Below, one piece after another: positions 42,527-50,989 of a DNA stretch of 64,000 bases. The stretch's first letter is position 1. Each line of letters starts with the position of its first letter. The notes under the pieces were generated by a model that was not told the origin of the DNA, did not search any database, and saw nothing but the letters and a program-made list of their open reading frames with translations. Origin of the DNA: Bremia lactucae (taxonomy: Eukaryota; Oomycota; Peronosporomycetes; Peronosporales; Peronosporaceae); NCBI RefSeq assembly GCF_004359215.1, contig NC_090616.1:1713976-1777975 (forward strand), given 5' to 3'. The position numbers and the translations under genes were made by a program.

Positions 42527-42882
42527 TGTAGCGGAGCTACCTCGCTTTTGTATTCAGAGGAAGCCTTTTAGACTCTGAGATCCTTTTAGTTCGATAGAAC
42601 TAATAAATTTAGCGACTCACGGAGTCGTACAACCTGTAAAGCTAAATGAATCCTAGTTTAAGGGACGCAGGGTTTCGTAGAACCAAGCGGCAACTAGTGC
42701 TTAAGAGAATACACCTTAGAAAGGCTACCGCCAGATCTATATTTGGCGGCGACCACATTTGTTACCCATAACAAATGGGAATTAAGTAATTTACTAATTT
42801 AAATAGGATGAAATGATATTTTACCTATAAGGTAAATGTACCACAACAACGGTTCACCAACGGATGTGTGCCCGATTTATAA
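42527..42882 (-). repeat. Family-C LTR (5' LTR of E2)
   Basis: About 356 bp, with plus-strand edge TGTAGCGGAGCTACCTCGC at 42527. It matches the 3' LTR at 36287-36772 except for an internal deletion of ~130-150 bp. Confidence 0.8.
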
Positions 42883-43258
42883 GAGAGGAAATGTAATGAG
42901 AGCAAGTTGACGATCTTTTAATGTTGAGAACGTGGATGTTTCGACCGCTATAGTTATATAGGCTTAACATAGAGACATCAAAATTCAAATACTGCGAGAC
43001 GCGAATCGTCTGACATTTTGCAGAATTATACTAGCGAACAGCTTTTTACAGATAAGATACGATGGCGAGGGTACTTGGGTGTCGAGGAACACCGCTTGAA
43101 TCTGTTTACTTTCAGGCTTAGACAATGCATTAGACGAGACAAGGGCGTCCAGTTTCCCGATCGACCGCATCAATTGCGTAAGTTTTTTTACCTCAAAAGA
43201 CCGTCGACTCATCGAGATAAACATACAACGGATACCTCGTCAATTAAGCTTAAACGTG
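42883..43258. other. Spacer between E2 and a family-A solo LTR
   Basis: No recognised gene. An 79-codon minus-strand frame (42985-43224) has no known domain. Confidence 0.45.
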
Positions 43259-43726
43259 CTTTAACGGGGTGTATCGCTACATGAAATTAACACTTAAAGG
43301 TTGTAATTAATATATTATCTAAAAGGTAGATTATATTTGGAGAATCTTACTTCACATAATAATATTCTAAAGCTTATCCATTGGTAGATATAGACCATTC
43401 TATCTTCTTTCTCCGCGGTCCAGTCAGCGCTGGACGCGCGCAAAGAGAATGACAGATAAGACTTTATTACATGTTTTGTATTAATTTACAATTAAGTTAG
43501 TATTAAGTAGATAAACAAGAAGAACATAATTATATTAATACAGGTTTTAATTATCCCTCTCTAAAGCAAATGTTTTAAAGAGAGTCTTCCTCTGCACGTA
43601 CTAGTGTACGTGAAGTAACGTGAGGCACCACTCGCACTGAGGCAGTGCGAATAAACTCGTACTGAAGCAGTACAAGTCAGTGGTGCCCCATGACAGAAGC
43701 AGTACAAGTCAGTAGTGTCCCGTTCA
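43259..43726 (+). repeat. Family-A solo LTR
   Basis: About 468 bp, aligning with 25382-25832 in the same orientation. Its last ~45 bp contain a duplicated AGCAGTACAAGTCAGT(G/A)GTG unit. No internal sequence is found on either side, so it is a solo LTR. The terminal TG and CA are worn. Confidence 0.75.
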
Positions 43727-43977
43727 CGTGCAAAATCTTTTTAGTGCGGGTTGGCAGATGCAACAAGATCCGTTAAAACAGTATTAAAACCTGATTCCGA
43801 TCATATAGGCCACAATCTTGTCCACTTCGTGCCTACTGCCATGAACTTTATTGGAAGTAAACTAAGCACATGAACAAAAGCTTTCGAATGCAGTTTTAGC
43901 AGCTATCATACATTACTGCTGTTTGAACGTCTGAAAGCAAAAAATACTGTAAGTATAGTAAAAAGGCGGATCTAATA

Positions 43978-44159
43978 ATGCGTGATTCTCAGTGTCATCA
44001 GCCTTTTCTTCATGCTAGCAGCTGCTTATAGCTACCGCATCCTCTTTAATGGTACGCAAGGTGCCAAGCTCGTATTGTGTAAAGCAGCTACTTATAGTTG
44101 TCGCATCATCTTCATGGTAAGCATGAAGAAAAGGCTGATGATACTGAGAAATACGCATT
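43978..44159. repeat. Fold-back element with ~39-bp terminal inverted repeats
   Basis: TCATCAGCCTTTTCTTCATG at the left and its exact complement at the right lie within arms of ~39 bp with about four mismatches. Inside there are two direct copies of an AGCAGCT(G/A)CTTATAG... unit. The second duplicated segment (near 51260) has only one such unit and no inverted arms. Confidence 0.75.
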
Positions 44160-44434
44160 CGCCTATTCACTATTCTTAGAGTAAATTATTGGTCCAGTTT
44201 CCCTAAAATTTTAATAGTATCAAGACAAAATCGACCAATTATGTTTAAATACGTTCACATTCGGGCTAGCACCCAATATATTTCAAGAACGCTAGGATGA
44301 TGCTTTCTTTCCTCTCTTCAATGATGTCGTGAGTCTAAAAATAGCTCGCTTCAAATATGCACGTGCCAACTTGACCTATATGAACAAAATTGGAATCAAT
44401 AAAGTTCGTACGTATATAATGGTGAATCGACGAG

Positions 44435-44618
44435 AAAGCTGGTCCGATCGAACCTAGCTCAGCTATTCTTGGTAACTCAAAAAAGACTAGGTTGCTGTCA
44501 ATCAGATAGTGGTTCGTATGACAAAGACAAAGCTAGTCCGACCGAACTTAGCTCAGCTCTTCTTGGTATCTCAAATAAATACTAGGTTGCTGTCAATCAG
44601 ATAGTAGTTCGTATTGTG
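44435..44618. repeat. Tandem duplication, 94-bp unit
   Basis: Units begin at 44435 and 44529 (AAAGCTGGTCCGATCGAACC / AAAGCTAGTCCGACCGAACT) and end with TTGCTGTCAATCAGATAGT. The other duplicated segment has only part of one unit near 51492. It lies ~1.3 kb upstream of effector copy 1. Confidence 0.8.
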
Positions 44619-45923
44619 TCCAATCACCACGTCTGGCATCGCAATCTTCAAGCAGCAAACCCTTTCTGATCTGCACCGTTTGCCCTAACCGGGAGTATTA
44701 ATCACGAAATTCGCGCTAGACTCGAGGAGGCGTGGATCCTGATTGTTAATTCAGCAACACGAAATGGGTGCAAATGAAGTTATAAGCATAGACAACTGTC
44801 TACAACAACGAAGAAATGCGGATGATGCTACTCAAAATTAAAAAAGTGCTCGCCAAGGATTGATGAGGGGAAAAATTGATGCGGGAAGAATATGCGCTTC
44901 CAAACGTGACTAATCTGTGGTACAAAGATCCGAATAAGCCTTTTTCCAGGCGTAATCTAACGTTCGAACAATCAACTGTGATGTGCCCTTCATTACGCAC
45001 AAAGCTACCTCCCACTCTTAAAATTCAAGTTGACGTCTGCATGGACGGTGTTGCTGCTGCAGCAAATATTTACCTTTTTGGCAGATATAATGGCTCTGCA
45101 TGTGCCTGAATGAGACCAAGATAAAGGCAAACGTACTGCGTACCATGGTAAATTATGTGCGAATAACCAATTCGTTGAATCCGTTCCGACAAAGTGAACA
45201 GTACATTGCTGTTTGCCGTGGATACACATTGAGGATGCGGTAGTAGTTGAACAATAGAGGCGGAATTTGCAGATGAGCGCATGCGTCTTCAACGTGTGAA
45301 GGCGACGATTGGTAGCTCGTTAACGTGTGTTTAAATTCTAACAGACCCGAAGAGGTATCCAAACGACCTTTCTTAGATAAGAAAAGCTATACTTACGTCA
45401 TTTTTTTTTATCTAAGGACACCGATACCGTTACAAGTCGAAGTCATTCGTTCATAGATCTTAGTAACATTGATTTAGCGCCTATAGCACCGCATAAAGTG
45501 TTCCAGCTTTATAGCTGCACATCCTTTATAGTCAACTACCGACATTTGAAGGGTCTGCTTTACGCCTCGATGTATTGTCGAAAGAACTTATCTTAAAACT
45601 TCATTTTATTCAAGCACTACTTACTTTGATAATCCCTGGTACGTAAAGAAAATGTATTGAGGTTTAAAGTGCTTACGTCGACACGAGGGCGAATAGCTCT
45701 TAGCAAGCTGGTCGGCCCTAAAAAAATTGGAATTTTGTCCAACGTAGGAAGACCTTGAATTCACAACATCTAGTCATTTGTTCGAATTATGAATGTATCT
45801 TTGCAAATCCTGATACGGTATGCCAGGACGTTTGTAGACGCGACGAACCGTAGTTTCTTCTGGATGCTTGGCATTTTAGCTTTGACCTCGAGCAATAAAA
45901 TAGCTCTCGAGGCTTATTAAAGC

Positions 45924-46349
45924 ATGCCCAGGTGCCTTGCTGTGCTCAGTTTTGCATTATTTACTTGCTGTATCGACGCTTCGACAGCTGCGGATGCAGC
46001 TAAAGTCAAAATGCTTACCCAGTCGCGCTACCCCGGAACTGTTGACAGAATTGAGAAAGTCGCTAGATTCTTGCGTTCTCATAGCATGGACGAAGCAGAG
46101 GAAGAGAGATTAAGCATTTGGACCTCTTTTAAAGAGCTACTCTTTGGCGGTCCCTTTTCACCGACTCGCTTACGGGCCATGACGGCAGATAACGCAGTCG
46201 TTCAATTTACGTTCTCTGCGTGGAATAAATTCTCTCACGACGACATTCGCAAGTTGCTTGCCGAAGGCATGAAGGACATGGACAAACAAGAGAAAGAGAA
46301 GTTGAACAGCATCATCGAGCTTTATTTCATGATTAGAGGACCAGACTAA
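45924..46349 (+). CDS. Secreted RXLR-EER effector candidate (copy 1)
   Basis: 141-residue protein with a signal peptide (about residues 1-22, hydrophobic VLSFALFTCC). An RXLR motif (RFLR, 48-51) and an acidic EER motif (EEER, 59-62) follow within the usual distance. The C-terminal ~75 residues are predicted to be helical, with Trp100 (FSAWNKF) and Tyr134 (ELYFMI) in a spacing suggestive of a WY-type fold. RXLR-EER proteins of plant-pathogenic oomycetes enter or act at host cells; the target is unknown. It is intronless, as is usual for the family. The paralogue at 53137 shares a large part of its residues. The ATG is the first in frame and begins the signal peptide. Confidence 0.85.
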   Translation: MPRCLAVLSFALFTCCIDASTAADAAKVKMLTQSRYPGTVDRIEKVARFLRSHSMDEAEEERLSIWTSFKELLFGGPFSPTRLRAMTADNAVVQFTFSAWNKFSHDDIRKLLAEGMKDMDKQEKEKLNSIIELYFMIRGPD

Positions 46350-46645
46350 CGAGTTCTATTCAATACCTTAGAATGTTCTTCCTCTGCTTAAAAGCTTCAT
46401 AACATTTGGCCTCTAATGACCTGTGAATAGAAAATCGAGTCCAGTTGGATAATTGGTCCGATACAATTAATAAGTTGATAATTAAGGATATTAAATATTT
46501 ACCAAAAGGGCTTATATCATTTTTTTTTCGCCTTACTTGCACATCGATAACAAATTCCCAATAATGAAAAACAATCCTTTAAAATTACCGTCTAAATCAA
46601 AACAAAATCAAATCGAGCAAAAATTTGACATTTATCAACAAGTCT

Positions 46646-47206
46646 ATGCGTCGAAGTCGAAGCAGCTCCTTAGACAGTCTGGGCCGTCGCCGGCGTCGTA
46701 AGGCGTCGCCAGCACGTCGTCCCCGTCGATCTTCCTCGTCTTCATCCCGTTCTCGCTCGCGCTCTTCTTCGCACCGACACCGTTCGAGTCGTCGTAGCCG
46801 TAGTAGAAGCTATGGACGCAAAAGAAGCCGTCGAAGTCGCAATAGAAGCCATGGACGCAATAGAGACCGCCGTCGCCGTAATCATAGTCACAGTAGGTCC
46901 ATGAGCGATTCACCGGTGCGTCGTCCACGTTCTCCTTTCCGCGCTTCGCCGCAAAGAACGATTGATCGCGTCAAGCCAAACCAGCCGACGCTAGTGATTA
47001 ACGAGCCAAATGCCATTTCGCAATTAAGTGAAGAAGAGCAAATGAAATTGTTGCTTGGCATCAATGGATTTGATTCGACAAAAGGTAAAGAGGTGGATGA
47101 AAATACCAAAAGTGCGGCCGTGGGGACTGCGCGCCGTGAGAGTAAGCGCGAGTACCGACAGTACATGAACCGTCGAGGAGGTTTTAATCGCCTTTTAGAC
47201 AAATAA
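46646..47206 (+). CDS. SNRNP27: U4/U6.U5 tri-snRNP 27-kDa protein
   Basis: 186-residue protein. The N-terminal ~100 residues are an Arg/Ser-rich (RS) domain. The C-terminus has the signature of the SNRNP27 family: EEEQMKLLLGINGFDSTKGK, then REYRQYMNRRGGFNRLLDK. In other eukaryotes this protein is part of the spliceosomal tri-snRNP and helps position the U6 and 5' splice-site region. The start at 46646 (MRRSRS) is preferred over 46625 because orthologues begin directly with the RS stretch. It is single-exon and lies between the two effector copies; it was not duplicated with them. Confidence 0.92.
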   Translation: MRRSRSSSLDSLGRRRRRKASPARRPRRSSSSSSRSRSRSSSHRHRSSRRSRSRSYGRKRSRRSRNRSHGRNRDRRRRNHSHSRSMSDSPVRRPRSPFRASPQRTIDRVKPNQPTLVINEPNAISQLSEEEQMKLLLGINGFDSTKGKEVDENTKSAAVGTARRESKREYRQYMNRRGGFNRLLDK

Positions 47207-47334
47207 GTGCCGGGTTGGATACTTTTTTTGACTGAATGAAATGAAATTACTAGACAAGGCGACTAATTGTTGATGCCCAGAGGCATAGAATGAAATAGCT
47301 ATTGGTGGCAGGACATTTATTTACTTCCCCCTTG

Positions 47335-47564
47335 GAAAGCTTTTAGATGAAAAGGGGAATGAACGTATTTAATTATATAAATCTAACAACCTTACCCTAG
47401 CTAATTTGACATAGATTTTGGCCGCCAGATTTTGCCATTACATCTGTTATCCATAATAAATGGGATTTAGTAAGCAACTATTTTAAACAGGATAAAGGGA
47501 TATTTGCCCATAAAGTAAATGTACCACAACAACGATTCTCTTACCTAATGTGTGCCTCATTACA
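47335..47564 (-). repeat. Family-C LTR fragment
   Basis: Matches the PPT-side half of family-C LTRs (CTAGCTAATTTGACATAGATTT, then GTAAATGTACCACAACAACG) and ends TGCCTCATTACA at 47564. The other half is absent. Confidence 0.75.
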
Positions 47565-47892
47565 ATATTGTAATTGGAACTCGGCGCAATCCGTTCGACT
47601 CATGGCCGCGGGTGACGAAGTAACATAGCGTTAAGCGTGCTGAGCTGAGTGGATGACACGCCCTTGCAGTAGGCGACAACTCGGGTTCTGATTCGATATT
47701 AATTGAAGTAAGAATTAAGAATTAACTTTTATTTTTAATATCAAAAACAATTCTACAAACTTACCATAATTCCAAAATTGCACGGACACGGTTGCGTAGT
47801 GTACATAACCGACGGCGGGTGGCACCTTGGGACCGCGCCACCGGCCGCTGTTTGCACACACATGGCTGTTCGGGTCTGCCACCACAGTGCGA
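47565..47892. other. Intergenic region downstream of the GST-like gene
   Basis: No gene seen. It should contain the 3' untranslated end of the minus-strand GST-like gene. Confidence 0.4.
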
Positions 47893-48767
47893 TCATGTTT
47901 TTGTCAAAACTTTCGACCCAAACGTTGTTCGCCAGTGGGGTGGCCACGTCGCCTCAATCGATGGCCGTGCACACAATCGTACATAAAACATAGCCAATCG
48001 AGGATACAGCCCATCAAGCTGTAACCCACACCGTACCGCATAGGCTATATTCGTAAATAGCGTAAAATCGCACAGATACGGCACTTTAACGTCCAGAAGA
48101 AACTCGTGTCCATCGAGATAGGCTTCCCATAGACTTAATTCAGTCTCCACAGAAGCCCACTTGGCAGTCACGATACTCGGATTCCGCTTGTCGATGGGAA
48201 ATCGGCGTAAATAGACGACTAGATCCCCTACAACGGAAAGAATTTCATTGGCTTCGTGTAATCGCGACTGTGCTACAGCATAGCGAGCTGGCGACGCAGG
48301 CATACTGGGTCTCTCGGGGTACTTCTTCTCAAGATACTCTAGAATCGCACCAGATTCGTACACAATCGTGCGATGCTGTGGCGTCATCAAGCGTGACATC
48401 CCGACCGCAGCTTCGGCGACTTTACTGGTAAGTTTGAGCTTCTCGTCTTCGGAAGGAGGCGACATCTCCATGGGTTCGACGAGCACAGGGATACGCATTC
48501 GTGGATTCAGTGCTCGGAAATACGGCGTCTTTAATACACCACTAGAAAAACTAACGCAGATACTGCGGTGGGGCAGCTGCTTCTCATGCAGAGCGATTAA
48601 AATACGCCACGCTTGCAAGAAACAACGGATTAGCTGCGTCGTTTTAAAGACGAAAAAACGGACTCACCTTGTGGACTGCCAGATCCCCAGTACACAACAC
48701 GCTCGTGGGGCAGTGGCGCGAGACGTAGCATCTCTTCTTCGCTCGAGACGAGGCGAGGGGGCTCCAT
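47893..48767 (-). CDS. Glutathione S-transferase-like protein, two exons
   Basis: Exon 1 (48767-48668) starts MEPPRLVSSEEEM and ends in the N-terminal thioredoxin-fold strand (VVYWGSGSPQ). A 56-nt intron (48667-48612, GTGAGT...TTGCAAG) follows, and exon 2 continues AWRILIALHEKQLPH. The full protein is 272 residues. GST landmarks are NPRMRIPVLVE (the cis-Pro segment), YESGAILEYLEKKYPE (glutathione-binding ES motif), and an all-helical C-terminal domain with VPYLCDFTLFTNIAY. The YWGSGSP start is typical of a GST branch in protists and fish. The enzyme should conjugate glutathione to electrophiles, but the substrate is unknown. The exon join restores the codon GCG exactly. Confidence 0.85.
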
Positions 48768-48973
48768 GTCGACGGCAGGCGCGAGCATTGGTGTTTGGGC
48801 TGTCCGATCGTACTTTTTCGAAGAATCGACCTATTAGCAGAGACCACGTCTTGTCTATGTTTGGATGTCACACTACAGCAACATCTGGCTTAAGATTGAT
48901 GTGGTAACATCAGTGATTGAAAAATACGAATCGGCACATTGTGTAAAGTTCAACGTCGTTAGAGTTCATAAAG

Positions 48974-50789
48974 ATGGCTACCACTTCTTCGAGTTGTGTC
49001 ATTGATGACTGCTTTGTCGTCGAAAGTGACGAGCATGGGTACAATTTTGACGCAGCCAATCGCAGCTGGAGTATGCAAGTAAGGCTCGGTCATATGCAGC
49101 CATTAGTGAATATGCAGCCATTAGTGACACCGAATCAGACCTCTGATGCAACACTTTTCGTGTGGCACAATGGGTTAACTAGGCCACTTGAGGTGATGGA
49201 TGCGTCTCAGCAGCCGCTACGCGTGCCTCTAGACGAGCCACAAGGTCTGCTGGCAAGCGTCCAGGAACGGATACTCAAGCAGCCCCAATTGCGTCGATTA
49301 TTTCCTCACGTAACCCCCGAGACAATCCATCAAGCCATTCAAATATGCGAGCGATCCGGAAATGGTATGAAATGGACGCCATTACATGAAGCAGTCGGTT
49401 CACCAACTCTAAAAAAGAACCAAGACCAGCCCCGTCAGCTGCTAGTCGAAGCTAAATTTGACGAGAAGAAACAGATTGAACTGCCTGATTGGCGGTGTGG
49501 ACGGTTCTATAGTGACATTCAGGAGAATCAATGGCGATTTGAGCTCGGAGTAGGTCAATTCATTGACGCACAGGACGCAAATTACAAGTGGTTTGAGTCT
49601 CGCATTGTCGATACCGACGTAGGTTTTGTGCAAGTACACTATCGTGGCTGGTCAAGTCAGCGGGAAGAGTGGCTTCCTCGCACGTCGACACGAGTAGCTC
49701 CGTTGCTTACGAAAACACGGAATTGGCGCGCTTTTCAAGTCGGAGACGAGCTACTTGTAGGGACCGAGGTCGTGGGAAAGCCGAACCCAGAATGGCGTGA
49801 TGCGATTGTAACTGCGTGTGCGTATGAAGGCAAGGCGCTTCATATCGAAGTGTTTGTGAATGGAACGAGACAGTGGATGGACGCGCAGGACGAATTGCTT
49901 TGTCCACAGGGTACGCACAAGGTTATTAACGCGGATTCGAACATTGTCGAAAGTGTACCCTACACCATTAATGTGGACTACTTTGAACGATCAAAGAAAG
50001 TGCTTTCAGTAGCTGTTCACGAAGACAAGTCGGGTCGTGACGCTGCCTGCATCACGCCAGTCGTAGCCAATGGTGTCGATGCCAATGATTGGTGTGCTGT
50101 ACGTAATCCAGTAGACAAACTTGGTGGTAACAAATGCATGGAGAAGGAGTTTTCACGAAATCTTCGAATTGAAACTAATAGGACGCAACTTGAAAAGGAG
50201 AACGATGACATTGTCTACGACCAAATTGATACGAATGAACAACTTGGACAAAGTGATCAGATTGCAGCAGGGGTACAAGAACCTATTATGAACGAGCCAA
50301 AGGACGAGGCGTGGCGCGAAGAGCTTCACGTTGGTCAACTAGTGGACGCTCTTGACACAGACAATAAGTGGTTAGTTGTATAGCGATAAAAATTGATTTA
50401 ATTAATTCGTAATGGTTATTTGGGGTATGTAATTCAATAGGTACGAATCGCGTGTGGTGGATTTAAACTCGCTCAGTGTGAAGCTGCATTATCGTGGTTG
50501 GACGTCAAAGTTGGACGAGTGGATATCCAAAAAATCCAATCGGATCGCGCCATTGCATACAAAGATAACAAATTGGCGCGCTTTTACGGTGGGAGATGGA
50601 GTCATGGTGGGTCGTGAATGGCGCACGAAAAGTATTCCCGAATGGCGCAACGCGATCGTCGAGGAGGTTACAACGAATTTGGATGGTACAGCTAAGCGTA
50701 TTAAGGTGGCTACAGTTGGCCGCAAGCAGTGGATGGATGTCCAAGATGAGATGTTGTGTCCACTTGGAACGCACAAGGCTGTAATTTAG
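48974..50789 (+). CDS. Protein with two Tudor-knot/chromo-barrel-like repeats, two exons
   Basis: The CDS is 48974-50370 joined to 50441-50789, a predicted 581 residues. The 70-nt intron (GTTAGT...CAATAG) interrupts the second repeat, and splicing restores KWYESRVVD, matching KWFESRIVD of repeat 1. Each repeat has GQ(F/L)(I/V)DAxDxxxKW(F/Y)ESR(I/V)VD, then (V/L)HYRGW(S/T)S...EW...RIAPL. A second barrel-like segment follows (NWRAF.VGD...EWR.AIV...QWMD.QDE(L/M)LCP.GTHK). Repeat 1 spans roughly residues 190-320 and repeat 2 residues 455-581. Such domains read chromatin or bind nucleic acid. The N-terminal ~180 residues are unassigned. A 10-residue MQPLV unit is duplicated near residue 40. The partner is unknown. 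Confidence 0.8.
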
Positions 50790-50989
50790 TCTACACATCA
50801 GCGCAAGCTATAGTTATTTACAGAACATGGATGCAGGAATGCTTGCTACTGAAAGCTTTTATTTGGCCTACGTTTAGTATTTACCAATTTGAAAATTGTA
50901 GCACGGATTTCGCTTTTTTCTTTTGCCTTTCCTAGAGTTAATATAAAATACGAGAGTGTACAGACACTAGCAACATTGAAATAGTTTCT

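Larger units (their letters stand above)
36287..42882 (-). mobile_element. Near-complete Gypsy retrotransposon E2 (family-C LTRs) with an antisense frame
   Basis: Minus-strand element bounded by two family-C LTRs: 5' LTR (42882-42527), PBS-like site, gag and zinc knuckle, protease, linker, RT, RNase H, integrase and integrase C-terminus. A plus-strand frame (36856-38160) follows, then a polypurine tract and the 3' LTR (36772-36287). The total is ~6.6 kb. Every domain is interrupted by stops or indels. A family-A LTR fragment sits in the integrase and a fold-back palindrome in gag. Confidence 0.85.
43785..46351 (+). repeat. Duplicated segment carrying an RXLR effector gene (copy 1)
   Basis: Aligns with 50990-53560 along its length, with many substitutions and indels. 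Shared marks are TCGTGCCTAC, CATGCTAGCAGCTGCTT, GCAAACCCTTTCT, TTTACGCCT and the effector gene itself. The offset is ~7.2 kb, direct orientation. Confidence 0.75.

Noticed and set aside
42985..43224. 79-codon minus-strand frame as a gene
   Set aside because: No domain, no initiator, and it lies between two LTRs in otherwise empty sequence.
45005..45362. Minus-strand frames upstream of effector copy 1
   Set aside because: Not preserved in the matching duplicated segment at 52.2-52.6 kb, where the frames are broken.
46644..46928. Minus-strand frame with Tyr/Asp-rich repeats
   Set aside because: Antisense of the Arg/Ser-rich codons of SNRNP27.
48368..48907. 179-codon plus-strand frame
   Set aside because: Opposite strand of the GST-like gene, whose homology and splice sites are clear.
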